From the NCBI RefSeq assembly GCF_020990385.1, contig NZ_CP087598.1, forward strand, positions 1,408,001-1,472,000: a stretch of 64,000 bases of DNA, written 5' to 3'. The notes under the pieces are model-generated. The model did not search any database, was not told where the DNA came from, and worked only from the letters and a program-made list of their open reading frames with translations. Positions within the stretch are counted from its first letter, which is position 1. Each line of letters opens with the position of its first letter. This document shows positions 14,010-22,820 of this stretch, piece after piece. This DNA comes from Paracoccus sp. MA (GTDB taxonomy: Bacteria > Pseudomonadota > Alphaproteobacteria > Rhodobacterales > Rhodobacteraceae). The position numbers and the translations under genes were made by a program.

Positions 14010-15066
14010 ACCGCGCGCCAGCGCCCCGCTGCTCTGGCAGGTCGCGACCCCGGTGCTTGCCGTCCTGGCCACCATGATCGTCGGCGGCGCGCTGTTCGCC
14101 GCCATGGGCTTCGACCCGCTGGCCGCGATCCGCACCATCTTCTGGGACCCGCTCTTCGGTCCCGCCGCCAGCTATTCGCGGCCGCAGCTTCTGGTCAAGG
14201 CCGGGCCGCTGATCCTGATCGCCTGCGGCCTGGCGCTGGGGTTCCGCGCCGGGATATGGAACATCGGCGCCGAGGGGCAATACATCATCGGCGCGATCTG
14301 CGGCGCCGCGGTGGCGCTGGCCGCCTATCCGCTGGATGCGTTCTGGATCTTCCCGGCGATGATCCTGGCCGGCGCGGCGGGCGGCTGGGCCTGGGGCATG
14401 GTCCCGGCGCTGCTGAGGAACTGGTTCGGCGCGTCCGAGATCCTCGTCTCGCTGATGCTGGTCTATGTGGCGCAGAAGGTCGCCGCCTGGATGGCCTTCG
14501 GGCCGATGAAGAACCCCGAGGGCTTCAACTTTCCCGGCTCGCGCAACCTGCAGCAATACGAACCCGCCGCGAATCCCGAGCTGATCGCGGGCTCCGGCCT
14601 GCATTGGGGCGGGGTGGCGGCGGTGCTGGCCTTGGCGGCGACCTGGTTCGTCATGTCGCGCCACGTGCTCGGTTTCCACATCCGCACCGCCGGGGCCGCG
14701 CCCCGCGCCGCGCGCTTCGCCGGCGTGCGCCCCGAGCGGCTGGTGGCGCTGTGCCTGGGCGTCTCGGGCGCGCTGGCGGGGCTGGCAGGGCTTTTCGAGG
14801 TCGCGGGGCCGGCCGGGCAGATCACCGAAAGCTTCGGCTCGGGCTACGGCTTCACCGCGATCATCGTAGCCTTTCTGGGCCGGCTGCATCCCTTGGGCAT
14901 CCTGCTGGCCGGGCTGCTCATGGCGCTGACCTATATCGGCGGGGAACTGGCGCAGATGATGCTGAACCTGCCCGCCGCGACGGTGCAGGTTTTCCAGGGA
15001 ATGCTGCTGTTCTTCCTGCTCGGCTTCGACATCCTGACCCGCTATCGCATCCGGAGGCGCGCATGA
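13996..15066 (+). CDS. Nucleoside-type ABC importer, permease 1
   Basis: A 356-residue inner-membrane permease of the BPD_transp_2 (YufP/NupB-like) class with eight to ten hydrophobic segments and the family hallmark GLALGFRAGIWNIGAEGQY near residues 77-95. The ATG at 13996 has GGAGGT five bases upstream and overlaps the ATPase gene by 14 bp. Its stop overlaps the next ATG in ATGA (15063-15066), so expression of ATPase and both permeases is coupled. Confidence 0.85.
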   Translation: MFRLEPRASAPLLWQVATPVLAVLATMIVGGALFAAMGFDPLAAIRTIFWDPLFGPAASYSRPQLLVKAGPLILIACGLALGFRAGIWNIGAEGQYIIGAICGAAVALAAYPLDAFWIFPAMILAGAAGGWAWGMVPALLRNWFGASEILVSLMLVYVAQKVAAWMAFGPMKNPEGFNFPGSRNLQQYEPAANPELIAGSGLHWGGVAAVLALAATWFVMSRHVLGFHIRTAGAAPRAARFAGVRPERLVALCLGVSGALAGLAGLFEVAGPAGQITESFGSGYGFTAIIVAFLGRLHPLGILLAGLLMALTYIGGELAQMMLNLPAATVQVFQGMLLFFLLGFDILTRYRIRRRA

Positions 15067-15953
15067 TGATCGACCCGCTTTCCGTCTTCATCCTGCTGCT
15101 GGGCGCCGCCACGCCGATCCTGTTCGCGGCCCTGGGCGAGTTGGTCGTCGAACGCGCCGGCGTGCTGAACCTGGGCGTCGAGGGCATGATGATCGGCGGC
15201 GCGCTGGCGGGCTTTGCCGCAGCCCATGCCAGCGGCAGCCCGGCGCTGGGTTTCGTCGCCGCCGCCGTCGCCGGGGCGGCGCTGTCGATGATCTTCGCGG
15301 TGCTGACCCAATTCCTGCTGTCGAACCAGGTCGCCACGGGCCTTGCGCTGACGCTGTTCGGCCTGGGCCTGACCGCGATGTTCGGCAAGCCTTACGAAGG
15401 CGTCAAGGCACCGCCGATGCTGGCCGGGCCGTTGCGGCTGAACCTGATGATCTGGCTGGGCCTCGCCCTTGTGCCCGCGGTCTGGTGGTTCCTGATGCGC
15501 TCGCGCCCCGGCCTCATCCTGCGCGCGGTGGGCGAGAACCACGACGCCGCCCATGCCCTCGGCTATCCGGTGCGCGCTCTGCGCATGGCCGCCATCGGCT
15601 TCGGCGGCGCGCTGGCCGGGATGGGCGGCGCCTATATCTCGATCGCCACGGTGCTCCAATGGACCGAGGGCATGACCGCCGGCGCCGGCTGGATCGCGCT
15701 GGCCATCGTGGTCTTTGCGCAATGGAACCCCTGGGGCGTGCTGGCCGGCGCCTGGCTCTTCGGCGGCGTCACCGTGCTGCAGCTGCGCCTGCAGGCGGCG
15801 GGGGTCGCGGTGCCGGTGCAGCTGCTCAGCATGGCGCCCTATCTGGCCACCATCGCCGTGCTGGTGCTGATCTCGGCCCGGCAGAAATTCGGCCGCTCGG
15901 GCGGGGCTGCTGCCCCCGGATCGCTGGGCAGGCCCTTCCACGCGCTGCGCTAG
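15063..15953 (+). CDS. Nucleoside-type ABC importer, permease 2
   Basis: A 296-residue permease, the shorter partner (YufQ/NupC-like). The motif GELVVERAGVLNLGVEGMM near residues 26-44 is the family hallmark, and hydrophobic segments run throughout. ATGA overlap with permease 1 fixes the start; a second in-frame ATG directly follows. The gene ends 18 bp before the binding-protein gene. It forms the heterodimeric channel with the preceding gene product. Confidence 0.85.
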   Translation: MMIDPLSVFILLLGAATPILFAALGELVVERAGVLNLGVEGMMIGGALAGFAAAHASGSPALGFVAAAVAGAALSMIFAVLTQFLLSNQVATGLALTLFGLGLTAMFGKPYEGVKAPPMLAGPLRLNLMIWLGLALVPAVWWFLMRSRPGLILRAVGENHDAAHALGYPVRALRMAAIGFGGALAGMGGAYISIATVLQWTEGMTAGAGWIALAIVVFAQWNPWGVLAGAWLFGGVTVLQLRLQAAGVAVPVQLLSMAPYLATIAVLVLISARQKFGRSGGAAAPGSLGRPFHALR

Positions 15954-15971
15954 CGCAACCAACAGGAGACC

Positions 15972-17051
15972 ATGATGAACCGCAGAACCCTTCTCGGCAG
16001 CGCCGCCGCCCTTGTGGCCGCTTCGGCCCTGCCCGCCTTTGCGCAGGATGAAAAGCTCAAGGTGGGCTTCATCTATGTCGGGCCGGTGGGCGACGGCGGC
16101 TGGACCTATCAGCACGACCTGGCCCGCCAGGCGGTCGAAAAGGAATATGGCGACCGCGTCGAGACCACCTATATCGAATCCGTGCCCGAGGGCGCCGATG
16201 CCGAACGCGCCATCACCCAGCTGGCGCTTTCCGGCCACAAGCTGATCTTCACCACCAGCTTCGGCTTCATGGACGCGACGATCAACGTCGCCAAGAAGTT
16301 CCCGGACGTGAAGTTCGAGCACGCCACCGGCTACAAGACCGCCGAGAACGTCGCCACCTACGACGCCCGCTTCTACGAGGGCCGCGCCGTCATGGGCACC
16401 ATCGCCGGGCGCATGACCAAATCGAACAAGATCGGCTATATCGGCTCTTTCCCGATTCCCGAGGTGGTCCAGGGCATCAACAGCTCGTATATCCACGCCA
16501 AGAAGGTGAACCCGGATGTCGAGATGAAGGTGGTCTGGGCCTATAGCTGGTTCGACCCCGCGAAAGAGGCCGACGCCGCCGCCGCGCTGATCGCCGAGGG
16601 CGTGGACGTGATCCTGCAGCACACCGACTCGACCGCGCCGCTGGCCAAGGCCCAGGAGGCCGGCGCCATCGGCTTCGGCCAGGCCAGCGACATGGCGGCC
16701 TTCAAGCCCACGCCGCGGGTCTCGTCGATCATCGACAACTGGGCGCCCTACTACGTCAAGCGCGTGGGCGACGTGCTGGACGGCAGTTGGACCTCGCATT
16801 CGGTCTGGCTGGGCATCGGCGACGGCGAGGTCGAGATCGGCGAGATCACCGAGGCCGTGCCGCCCGAGGTTAAGGAGGAGGCGCTGGCGCTGAAGGACAG
16901 GATCGCCTCGGGCGAATACCACCCCTTCACCGGGCCGCTGAAGAAGCAGGATGGCAGCGACTGGCTGGCCGAGGGGCAAGTGGCCAGCGACCAGGACCTG
17001 TCCTCGATGAATTTCTATGTCGAGGGCATCACCGCACCGATGCCGAAGTAA
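15972..17051 (+). CDS. BMP family substrate-binding protein
   Basis: A 359-residue periplasmic binding protein of the BMP/Med/PnrA family. Residues 1-25 form a signal peptide ending in LPAFAQ; the NRRTLLGS start could be a weak Tat signal, otherwise Sec. The mature part begins KLKVGFIYVGPVGDGGW and carries the nucleoside-site pattern (YARFYEG-like DARFYEG near residue 134, and ILQHTDST near 213). AGGAGA stands before the ATG. It is the last gene of the importer operon and is followed by a strong hairpin at 17069-17088. Exact ligand (guanosine, adenosine or other) is not decidable from sequence. Confidence 0.85.
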   Translation: MMNRRTLLGSAAALVAASALPAFAQDEKLKVGFIYVGPVGDGGWTYQHDLARQAVEKEYGDRVETTYIESVPEGADAERAITQLALSGHKLIFTTSFGFMDATINVAKKFPDVKFEHATGYKTAENVATYDARFYEGRAVMGTIAGRMTKSNKIGYIGSFPIPEVVQGINSSYIHAKKVNPDVEMKVVWAYSWFDPAKEADAAAALIAEGVDVILQHTDSTAPLAKAQEAGAIGFGQASDMAAFKPTPRVSSIIDNWAPYYVKRVGDVLDGSWTSHSVWLGIGDGEVEIGEITEAVPPEVKEEALALKDRIASGEYHPFTGPLKKQDGSDWLAEGQVASDQDLSSMNFYVEGITAPMPK

Positions 17052-17068
17052 GCGGCGCAGAAAGCAAG

Positions 17069-17088
17069 ACCGGGGCCAAGGCCCCGGT
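17069..17088. terminator. Bidirectional hairpin between the BMP gene and dps
   Basis: A perfect 9-bp inverted repeat (ACCGGGGCC / GGCCCCGGT) with an AA loop, 18 bp after the BMP stop and 21 bp before the dps stop on the other strand. On the minus strand it is followed by a T-rich stretch (TCTTGCTTTCT). It probably ends both convergent transcripts. Confidence 0.75.
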
Positions 17089-17108
17089 TCGTCACTCTGG
17101 CAGGCCCC

Positions 17109-17582
17109 TCACTCCAGATGGCTTTCCAGGAACCACAGATCCTTGTCGGCGGTGCGCGAGGCGGCGGTGAACAGGTCGGCGGTATCGGCATCGCCCGCCT
17201 CATCGGTGGCGTCGATGGCGGCGCGCACCTTCTCACCGTAATCGCGCATCCGCTCGCAAACCGCCTTGATATGGTCCTCGGCCTTGGTCAGGTCGGTCGG
17301 ATATTCCTTCAGCGTGCTGGCCTTGGCCACCTTCTCGACCGTGCCGACGGCCACCCCGTCCAGCACCTGCACGCGCTCGGCCATCATGTCCACATGCTCG
17401 TCCAGCCGCGCCTTGACCGTGTCGAACAGCTCGTGCACCGCGATGAAGTTGCGGCCCTTGACGTTCCAATGCGCCTGCTTGATCGCCGCCGACAGCGCTA
17501 GGGCGTCGGCCAGCCGGGCATTCAGCTCGGCGATCGCGGTCTTGCGGGCATTGTCGCTGAGCCCTTTGACATTTACGGCCAT
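17109..17582 (-). CDS. dps: Dps-family ferritin-like DNA-protection protein
   Basis: A 157-residue Dps protein, the usual family length. The dinuclear ferroxidase ligands appear as AHWNVKGRNF (His near residue 37), HELFD and LDEHVDMMAERV with the Asp/Glu pair in residues 60-70. Dps dodecamers oxidise and store Fe(II) using hydrogen peroxide and shield DNA during stress. It has its own ribosome-binding site (GAAGGAG) and stands alone between the BMP operon and acpP. It is the only obvious oxidative-stress gene in the core part besides the peroxidase. Confidence 0.88.
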   Translation of the reverse strand: MAVNVKGLSDNARKTAIAELNARLADALALSAAIKQAHWNVKGRNFIAVHELFDTVKARLDEHVDMMAERVQVLDGVAVGTVEKVAKASTLKEYPTDLTKAEDHIKAVCERMRDYGEKVRAAIDATDEAGDADTADLFTAASRTADKDLWFLESHLE

Positions 17583-17671
17583 GAAACTCTCCTTCGTCAG
17601 GTTCGCCCTGAAAACGAAGGCCGGGACGCGGCGGTTCCGCGCGACGTCGGGTCAAACCGCCGCAGGCAAAG

Positions 17672-17708
17672 AAAAAGGGCGGCGCTTCCCCGGGAAAGCA
17701 CCGCCCTT
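17672..17708 (-). terminator. Rho-independent terminator of the fabD-fabG-acpP block
   Basis: On the minus strand a long stem AAGGGCGGTGCTTTCC pairs with GGAAGCGCCGCCCTT (one G-T type mismatch zone), followed by TTTTTC. It begins 20 bp after the acpP stop codon, the standard position for intrinsic termination. Confidence 0.85.
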
Positions 17709-17727
17709 CACGTCTCTCAGAGCAGGA

Positions 17728-17961
17728 TCAGACCGCGCCCTGGATGAACTTCACCGCATCGCCGAAGGTCTGGATCGTCTCGGCGGCGTCGTCCGGGATC
17801 TCGATGCCGAACTCTTCCTCGAACGCCATGACCAGTTCCACGGTATCCAGCGAATCGGCGCCGAGATCGTCGATGAACGAGGCGGTTTCCGTCACCTTGT
17901 CCTCATCGACACCCAGGTGCTCGACGACAATTTTCTTCACGCGATCAGCGATATCGCTCAT
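17728..17961 (-). CDS. acpP: Acyl carrier protein
   Basis: A 77-residue acidic carrier protein starting [10 protein letters not shown] at 17961, preceded by GAGGAAGAG. The phosphopantetheine serine sits in [10 protein letters not shown] (Ser 37 or so), and the acidic helix II is intact. It carries growing acyl chains for fatty-acid, lipid A and lipoate synthesis in the cytoplasm. It lies downstream of fabD and fabG, as in many alphaproteobacteria. A 5' extension of the frame to 18081 is non-coding leader. Confidence 0.95.
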   Translation of the reverse strand: MSDIADRVKKIVVEHLGVDEDKVTETASFIDDLGADSLDTVELVMAFEEEFGIEIPDDAAETIQTFGDAVKFIQGAV

Positions 17962-18097
17962 GTCTCTTCCTCGTTTTCGCGGGCAATCCGCCCAGATGTT
18001 CCAGCGATTGCCGGTCACAGCCCAGGGCGGTTCCCCTGCAGCCTTGCTTGCGGGATATAGCACGGAGACGTGATCTTGCAACCCGCATAAACCATCA

Positions 18098-18835
18098 TCA
18101 GATCATCGCCATGCCGCCGTTGACATGCAGCGTGGCGCCGGTGACATAGCCCGCCTCGGGGCTGGCCAGATACAGCACCGCAGCGGCGATTTCCTGCGCC
18201 GAACCCATGCGGCCGGCAGGGATCTGCGTCAGGATCCGGCCCTTCTGCTCGTCGTTCAGCTTGTCGGTCATCGCGGTCTCGATGAAGCCCGGCGCGACGC
18301 AGTTCACCGTGATCCCGCGCGAGGCGACCTCATAGGCCAGGCTCTTCGACATGCCGACCAGGCCCGCCTTGGCTGCGGCATAGTTGCCCTGCCCCGGGTT
18401 GCCGGTGGCGCCGACGACCGAGCCGATGTTCACGATCCGCCCCCAGCGCGCCTTCATCATGCCGCGCAAGACCCCCCGGCACAGCCGGAAGCTCGAGGTC
18501 AAGTTAACCTCGATCACCTGCGCCCATTCCTCGTCCGACATGCGCATGAACAGGTTGTCGCGGGTGATCCCGGCATTGTTGACCAGGATATCGACCGATC
18601 CCATGGCCTCGGCCGCCGCCTTGGGAAGCGCCTCGACCGCGGCCGCATCGGCCAGGTTGGCGGTCACGACATGCGCCCGCGACCCCAGCTTCTCGGCCAG
18701 TTCCCGCAGCGGCGCCTCGCGCGTGCCCGACAGCGCCACCGTGGCCCCGGCGGCATGCAGCGCCTCGGCCACCGCGCCGCCGATCCCGCCCGAGGCCCCG
18801 GTCACCAGCGCATTCCTGCCCGTCAGATCAAACAT
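18098..18835 (-). CDS. fabG: 3-oxoacyl-ACP reductase FabG
   Basis: A 245-residue short-chain dehydrogenase. NADPH motif TGASGGIG near residues 11-18, NNAG near 85, and the catalytic Ser-Tyr-Lys set is visible: Ser in [10 protein letters not shown], then YAAAKAG. It reduces 3-oxoacyl-ACP in each elongation cycle. The ATG at 18835 follows GGAGAAG; a TTG one codon earlier is ignored. Length and motifs are normal for FabG. Confidence 0.95.
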   Translation of the reverse strand: MFDLTGRNALVTGASGGIGGAVAEALHAAGATVALSGTREAPLRELAEKLGSRAHVVTANLADAAAVEALPKAAAEAMGSVDILVNNAGITRDNLFMRMSDEEWAQVIEVNLTSSFRLCRGVLRGMMKARWGRIVNIGSVVGATGNPGQGNYAAAKAGLVGMSKSLAYEVASRGITVNCVAPGFIETAMTDKLNDEQKGRILTQIPAGRMGSAQEIAAAVLYLASPEAGYVTGATLHVNGGMAMI

Positions 18836-18883
18836 CAAGCTCTTCTCCGTTTTCCAAATACCCCGGGGGAATCCCGCAGGGAT

Positions 18884-18898
18884 GGGGGCGGAGCCCCC
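18884..18898. other. GC-rich hairpin just after the fabD stop codon
   Basis: A perfect 6-bp stem GGGGGC / GCCCCC around a 3-base loop, two bases after the fabD stop. On the minus strand it is not followed by a U-run, so it is more likely an mRNA-stabilising or attenuating element between fabD and fabG than a full terminator. Confidence 0.4.
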
Positions 18899-18899
18899 T

Positions 18900-19826
18900 T
18901 TACCCCTTCAGCGCCGCGATATCCGCCGGAGCGCCGATATTCTTCACCGCCGCCTCCCTGGCGATGCGCTTGATCATGCCCGACAGCGCCTTGCCGGCGC
19001 CGATCTCCCAGAACTCCGTCACGCCCGCGCCGGCCAGGAACTCGACCGACTCGCGCCAGCGCACGGCGCCGGTCACCTGCTCGACCAGAAGCCGGCGGAT
19101 GGCGCCCGGCTCGCTCACCGGCTCGGCGCGGACATTGGCGACCAGCGGCACGGCCGGGGCCGCGATCTCGACCGCGGCCAGCGCCTCGGCCATCACCGCC
19201 GCCGCCGGCTGCATCAGCGCCGAATGGAACGGTGCCGAGACCGGCAGCATCAGCGCCCGCTTGGCGCCGCGCTCCTTGGCCAGCGCCGCCGCGCGCTCCA
19301 CCGCCGCCTTGTGGCCCGAGATCACCACCTGCGCCGGGTCGTTGTCATTGGCGGCCTGGCAGACCTCGCCCTCGGCCGCGTCGCGCGCGATCTGGTCGAC
19401 GGCGGCGAAGTCCAGCCCCAAGATCGCCGCCATGGCGCCCTGCCCGACCGGCACCGCCTCCTGCATGGCCTGGCCGCGCAGGCGCAGAAGCCGCGCGGTA
19501 TCGGCCAGGCTCAGCGCGCCGGCCGCGCAAAGCGCCGAATATTCGCCCAGGGAATGGCCGGCGACGAAATCCGCGTCCGCGATGCCGAAACCCTCGGCCT
19601 CCAGCGCCCGGAAGGCGGCCAGCGAGGTGGCCATCAGCGCCGGCTGGGCGTTCTGGGTCAGGGTCAGCGTCTCGATATCGCCGTTCCAGATCAGGTCGGA
19701 GAGGCTCTCTCCCAGCGCCTCGTCCACTTCGGCAAAGACTGCGCGCGCCGCCGGATAGGCCTCGGCCAGCTCGCGCCCCATGCCCACGACCTGGGCGCCC
19801 TGTCCCGGAAATACGAATGCCCGCAT
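18900..19826 (-). CDS. fabD: Malonyl-CoA:ACP transacylase FabD
   Basis: A 308-residue enzyme beginning MRAFVFPGQGAQVVGMG, the signature FabD start. The nucleophile elbow GHSLGEYSAL holds the active serine (about residue 92), and SAPFHSALM carries the partner histidine (about 201). It loads malonyl groups on ACP. First of the fabD-fabG-acpP group. The neighbouring kinase gene ends 72 bp upstream, so fabD may have its own promoter. Confidence 0.95.
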   Translation of the reverse strand: MRAFVFPGQGAQVVGMGRELAEAYPAARAVFAEVDEALGESLSDLIWNGDIETLTLTQNAQPALMATSLAAFRALEAEGFGIADADFVAGHSLGEYSALCAAGALSLADTARLLRLRGQAMQEAVPVGQGAMAAILGLDFAAVDQIARDAAEGEVCQAANDNDPAQVVISGHKAAVERAAALAKERGAKRALMLPVSAPFHSALMQPAAAVMAEALAAVEIAAPAVPLVANVRAEPVSEPGAIRRLLVEQVTGAVRWRESVEFLAGAGVTEFWEIGAGKALSGMIKRIAREAAVKNIGAPADIAALKG

Positions 19827-19898
19827 CGCGGAATCCCTTCTGTCTTATGTCCTTGTGACAGCCTTAGCCCGCCGGGGGGCGTCCCGCAACCGCGCCGC

Positions 19899-21236
19899 TC
19901 AGCGCGGAATCACGATCTCGGCCCGCAAGCCGCCCAGGCGCTCGCCCTCGCCCAGCCGCAGCTGACCGCCATGGGCGCGGGCGATGTCGGCGGCGATGGA
20001 CAGGCCCAGCCCCACCCCCTGCCCGCGGTTCTGGTTGCGCGAGGGGTCGAGCCGGGTGAAGGGCTTCAGCGCCTCCTCGCGCTTCTCGGGCGGGATGCCG
20101 GGCCCGTCATCCTCGACCGAGATGCGGAAATAGCTCGGCCCCAGCGCCGCATCGACCTCGGCGCGGTCGCCATAGCGCACGGCATTGCCGATCAGGTTCT
20201 CGACGGCGCGGCGCAGGCTGTCGCGGCTGAAGGTGGCGCGGCCCGCCTCTTCGCCCGCGACCGAATGCAGCACCACCCGCTGCCCCCCGCGCTGCGCGTC
20301 GGCGACGATGCCGCGCAGGAAATCCAGCGCCGGCACCGGCTCGGGCGGGGCGTCCTGCGCCGCGTCGCGGGCATGGTCCAGGAAGGCGTCGACCATCCGG
20401 CCCATCGCCGCCACGTCGCCTTCCAGCGCCGCGATCTCGTCCGGGTCGGGCGGATAGTCCGGGCTCAGCATCGACAGGCCCAGCCGCAGCCGGGTCAAGG
20501 GTGTCCTCAGATCGTGGCTCACGCCGGACAGCATCTGCTTGCGCTGCTCGTTCTGGCGCTCGATGCGGGCGCGCATCTCCAGGAAGGCGGTGCCGGCGCT
20601 GCGGATCTCGCTGGCGCCGCCGGGGCGATAGGGGATGATCCGGCCCTTGCCGTATTCCTCGGCGGCGCGCGCCAGGCGCTTGATCGGCCGCAGCTGGTTG
20701 CGCAGGAAGATCGTGGCGATGGCGGTCATCAACAGCGAGGTGCCGATCATCAGCACCAGCAGCTGATGAGGATTCGAGGCGCTGACCCGGCCGCGCGGAA
20801 ACGCCAGCCGATAGTCGCCCCAGCGCCCCTGCAGCGTCACCCGCACCTCTCGGCGCTGGCTCAGATCGACGGCGCGCACCGCCGGCACGCGCTCGTGCAG
20901 CTCGGCGATGACGATGCGGCCGGAAAGATCGTAGAAGCCACGCCAGTCCGCGCCGGGCTCGGCCGGCAGCACCAGCTCCAGCCCCAGCGGGCCAGCCACC
21001 TCGCCGGCCGAGACGCGCGCCGATTCGATATCCGGCGCCGCCTCGATCCGCGCGGCGACCAGTGCGACCTCATGGGCCATGCCCGAGGTCATCTGCCGGG
21101 TCACGTCCTCGAAATGCCGCTGCAGGAACATGACGGTGACCACGATGGTCACCACCACGACCGGCAGGAACAGGATCAGCGCCGCCCGCCCGTAGAGGCC
21201 GCGCGGCATGACCCGTTTCAGCCAGTCGAAATTCAT
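19899..21236 (-). CDS. EnvZ-like sensor histidine kinase
   Basis: A 445-residue membrane kinase. Transmembrane helices lie at about residues 18-38 and 162-182 with a periplasmic sensor between, a HAMP linker (LRPIKRLARAAEEYGKG) follows, then the phospho-acceptor SHDLRTPLTR (His near 240), N box ENLIGNAVRYG (about 347), G1 DDGPGIPP and G2 GQGVGLGLS. Domain order and linker are like EnvZ. No response regulator lies on either side in this window, so its OmpR-type partner is elsewhere. It is divergent from the hydrolase gene at 21296. Confidence 0.85.
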   Translation of the reverse strand: MNFDWLKRVMPRGLYGRAALILFLPVVVVTIVVTVMFLQRHFEDVTRQMTSGMAHEVALVAARIEAAPDIESARVSAGEVAGPLGLELVLPAEPGADWRGFYDLSGRIVIAELHERVPAVRAVDLSQRREVRVTLQGRWGDYRLAFPRGRVSASNPHQLLVLMIGTSLLMTAIATIFLRNQLRPIKRLARAAEEYGKGRIIPYRPGGASEIRSAGTAFLEMRARIERQNEQRKQMLSGVSHDLRTPLTRLRLGLSMLSPDYPPDPDEIAALEGDVAAMGRMVDAFLDHARDAAQDAPPEPVPALDFLRGIVADAQRGGQRVVLHSVAGEEAGRATFSRDSLRRAVENLIGNAVRYGDRAEVDAALGPSYFRISVEDDGPGIPPEKREEALKPFTRLDPSRNQNRGQGVGLGLSIAADIARAHGGQLRLGEGERLGGLRAEIVIPR

Positions 21237-21295
21237 CGCCCTTCGCCTTCATTGCGGCCTTGGAAAACCGGCCCGTCCCTGGCTAGGTTAGCCGC

Positions 21296-22159
21296 ATGAC
21301 AAGCGCCGAGAAAGCCCTGCGGATCATCACCGCCGACAATCCCTCGCCTCTGACCGGGCCGGGCACCAACACCTTCCTTTTGGGGCGCGAGCGGGTCGCC
21401 GTGATCGATCCCGGCCCCGACCTTGCCGCGCATCGCCAGGCGATCCTGACCGCCGGGGCAGGCCGCATCAGCCATATCTTCGTCACCCATGCGCATCTGG
21501 ACCATTCCGGCGGCGCCCGCGCGCTCGCGCAGGCCACCGGCGCGCCGATCCTGGGCTTCGGCCCCGCCGAGGCGGGCCGCTCGGCGGTGATGGAGCGGCT
21601 GGCACGCGAAGGGGCCATCGAAGGCGGCGAAGGTCTTGACCGCGATTTCGCCCCCGACATCGCCCTGAGCGACGGCGCGGTGGTCGAGACCGACGAATGG
21701 CGGCTGACCGCGCTGCACACGCCCGGCCATTTCGCCGGCCACCTAGCCTTTCGCCAGGACGAGACGATCTTTTGCGGCGATGTGGTGATGGGCTGGTCCT
21801 CGACGATCATCTCGCCGCCGGACGGGGACCTGGCGGATTATTTCCGCTCGCTGGAGCGGCTCTATTCGGCGGGCGCGCGGCTGCTGCTGCCGGCGCATGG
21901 CACGGCGGTGCACGATCCTTCGGCGCGTCTGGCCGAGCTTGCGGCGCATCGGCGCGCGCGCACGGTGCAGATCCTTTCGGCGCTACGCGCCGGCCCCGCC
22001 ACGGCCGAGTCGCTTGCGCGGCAAATCTACCAGGTGCCGCCGATGCTGATTCCCGCGGCGACGCGCAATGTGCTGGCGCATCTGATTGCCCTGTCCGAGC
22101 TCGGCGCGGTCTCGACCGGCGGTCCGATCACCTCGGGATCGGTGTTTTCCGCCCATTGA
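21296..22159 (+). CDS. Metallo-beta-lactamase-fold hydrolase (LACTB2/glyoxalase II-like)
   Basis: A 287-residue metallohydrolase. The dizinc motif THAHLDH stands near residues 63-69, with further ligands in HTPGHFAGH and FCGDVV and a final histidine in PAHGT. The C-terminal winged-helix-like tail (IYQVPPMLIPAATRNVLAHL) is that of LACTB2-type proteins. Substrate (thioester, RNA or other) is unknown. It ends 94 bp before the tRNA gene. Confidence 0.8.
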   Translation: MTSAEKALRIITADNPSPLTGPGTNTFLLGRERVAVIDPGPDLAAHRQAILTAGAGRISHIFVTHAHLDHSGGARALAQATGAPILGFGPAEAGRSAVMERLAREGAIEGGEGLDRDFAPDIALSDGAVVETDEWRLTALHTPGHFAGHLAFRQDETIFCGDVVMGWSSTIISPPDGDLADYFRSLERLYSAGARLLLPAHGTAVHDPSARLAELAAHRRARTVQILSALRAGPATAESLARQIYQVPPMLIPAATRNVLAHLIALSELGAVSTGGPITSGSVFSAH

Positions 22160-22253
22160 ACACCCGGCAGCGGGAATTTCCGAGATCGAGGAAAAAAAAT
22201 CCGCAAACCCCTCTGGACGCCCCCAAAGAGCGAAGCTATACACCGCCCCGTGT

Positions 22254-22328
22254 TCCGGCGTAGCTCAGCGGTAGAGCAGTTGACTGTTAATCAATTGGTC
22301 GTAGGTTCGATCCCTACCGCCGGAGCCA
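22254..22328 (+). tRNA. tRNA-Asn (anticodon GTT)
   Basis: Acceptor stem TCCGGCG pairs with CGCCGGA, anticodon loop CTGTTAA gives GTT, the T arm is GTAGG-TTCGATC-CCTAC, and CCA is encoded at 22326-22328. It marks the last core feature; everything to the right is accessory. tRNA 3' ends are common integration targets, but I did not find a second copy of this 3' end inside the window. Confidence 0.95.
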
Positions 22329-22354
22329 AAAATACAAGGATTTCAGCTACTTAG

Positions 22355-22413
22355 CGCACAACCGCTAGTTGTGCGTCCGACCGTCCGAATGCGTCCGCGT
22401 CGGACGGTCTTTT
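22355..22413 (+). terminator. Double hairpin terminator after tRNA-Asn
   Basis: An 8-bp perfect inverted repeat CGCACAAC / GTTGTGCG (22355-22375) is followed by a 10-bp perfect stem GACCGTCCGA / TCGGACGGTC (22379-22388, 22400-22409) and TTTT at 22410-22413. The second is a textbook intrinsic terminator for the tRNA transcript. Confidence 0.8.
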
Positions 22414-22418
22414 GACGT

Positions 22419-22640
22419 TCACGGTTGGGGCGATTTCATCGTCAACCGCGCCACGCGATCCGCATCGGCTCGCACGTCCTCGAGGTAGCGCCGGATCGCC
22501 GCAATCACTGGCGTCGGCGGCGCACCTTGCTGGATCAATGCCGCCTCCAGCGCGGCCAAGCAGGCCAGTCCTATGTCCAAATTGTCGATCATGGCTTCGG
22601 CCCGATTATAGATTTCCTGGAGACAAGCAGCGGTCTTCAT
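22419..22640 (-). CDS. Hypothetical protein, 73 aa
   Basis: A small, mostly helical protein starting MKTAACLQEIYNRAEAM at 22640, where GAGGGAGAA stands at normal spacing; an ATG 15 bp upstream lacks this. I do not recognise it. It is divergent from the zinc-ribbon gene at 22821 and shares with it an intergenic palindrome (22708-22735). Probably the first gene of the island after the tRNA. Confidence 0.5.
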   Translation of the reverse strand: MKTAACLQEIYNRAEAMIDNLDIGLACLAALEAALIQQGAPPTPVIAAIRRYLEDVRADADRVARLTMKSPQP

Positions 22641-22707
22641 AACGTTCTCCCTCATTCAGGGACGCTACCTGTCGCGTGTGGGTCACCACGTTCCACAAAT
22701 ATTTGAT

Positions 22708-22735
22708 GAATTTGTACTTTTGGATATACAAATTC
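22708..22735. promoter_or_regulatory. Perfect 9-bp inverted repeat, candidate operator
   Basis: GAATTTGTA (22708-22716) and TACAAATTC (22727-22735) are perfect inverted repeats with a 10-bp spacer, one helical turn centre to centre of about 19 bp. It is in an AT-rich stretch in a GC-rich genome, between two divergent small genes. This is what a dimeric repressor site looks like; no repressor gene is adjacent. Confidence 0.6.
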
Positions 22736-22820
22736 GCCATGTCTCCCGGCTTCCGGGCGGGCTTCACAGCTGGTTGCCACGGTGTTCTCTTTATGTTCTC
22801 ATCGGACAGAGAGAATCACC

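Noticed and set aside
18384..21299. A 971-codon open frame on the plus strand
   Set aside because: It lies antisense to fabG, fabD and the kinase, all well supported; its composition (His, Arg, Gln, Gly) is that of a shadow frame.
22254..22328. tRNA-Asn as attachment site of the whole island
   Set aside because: No repeat of its 3' end was found in the window, and the recombinase present is of the serine type, which seldom uses tRNA genes. The far end is outside, so it stays open.
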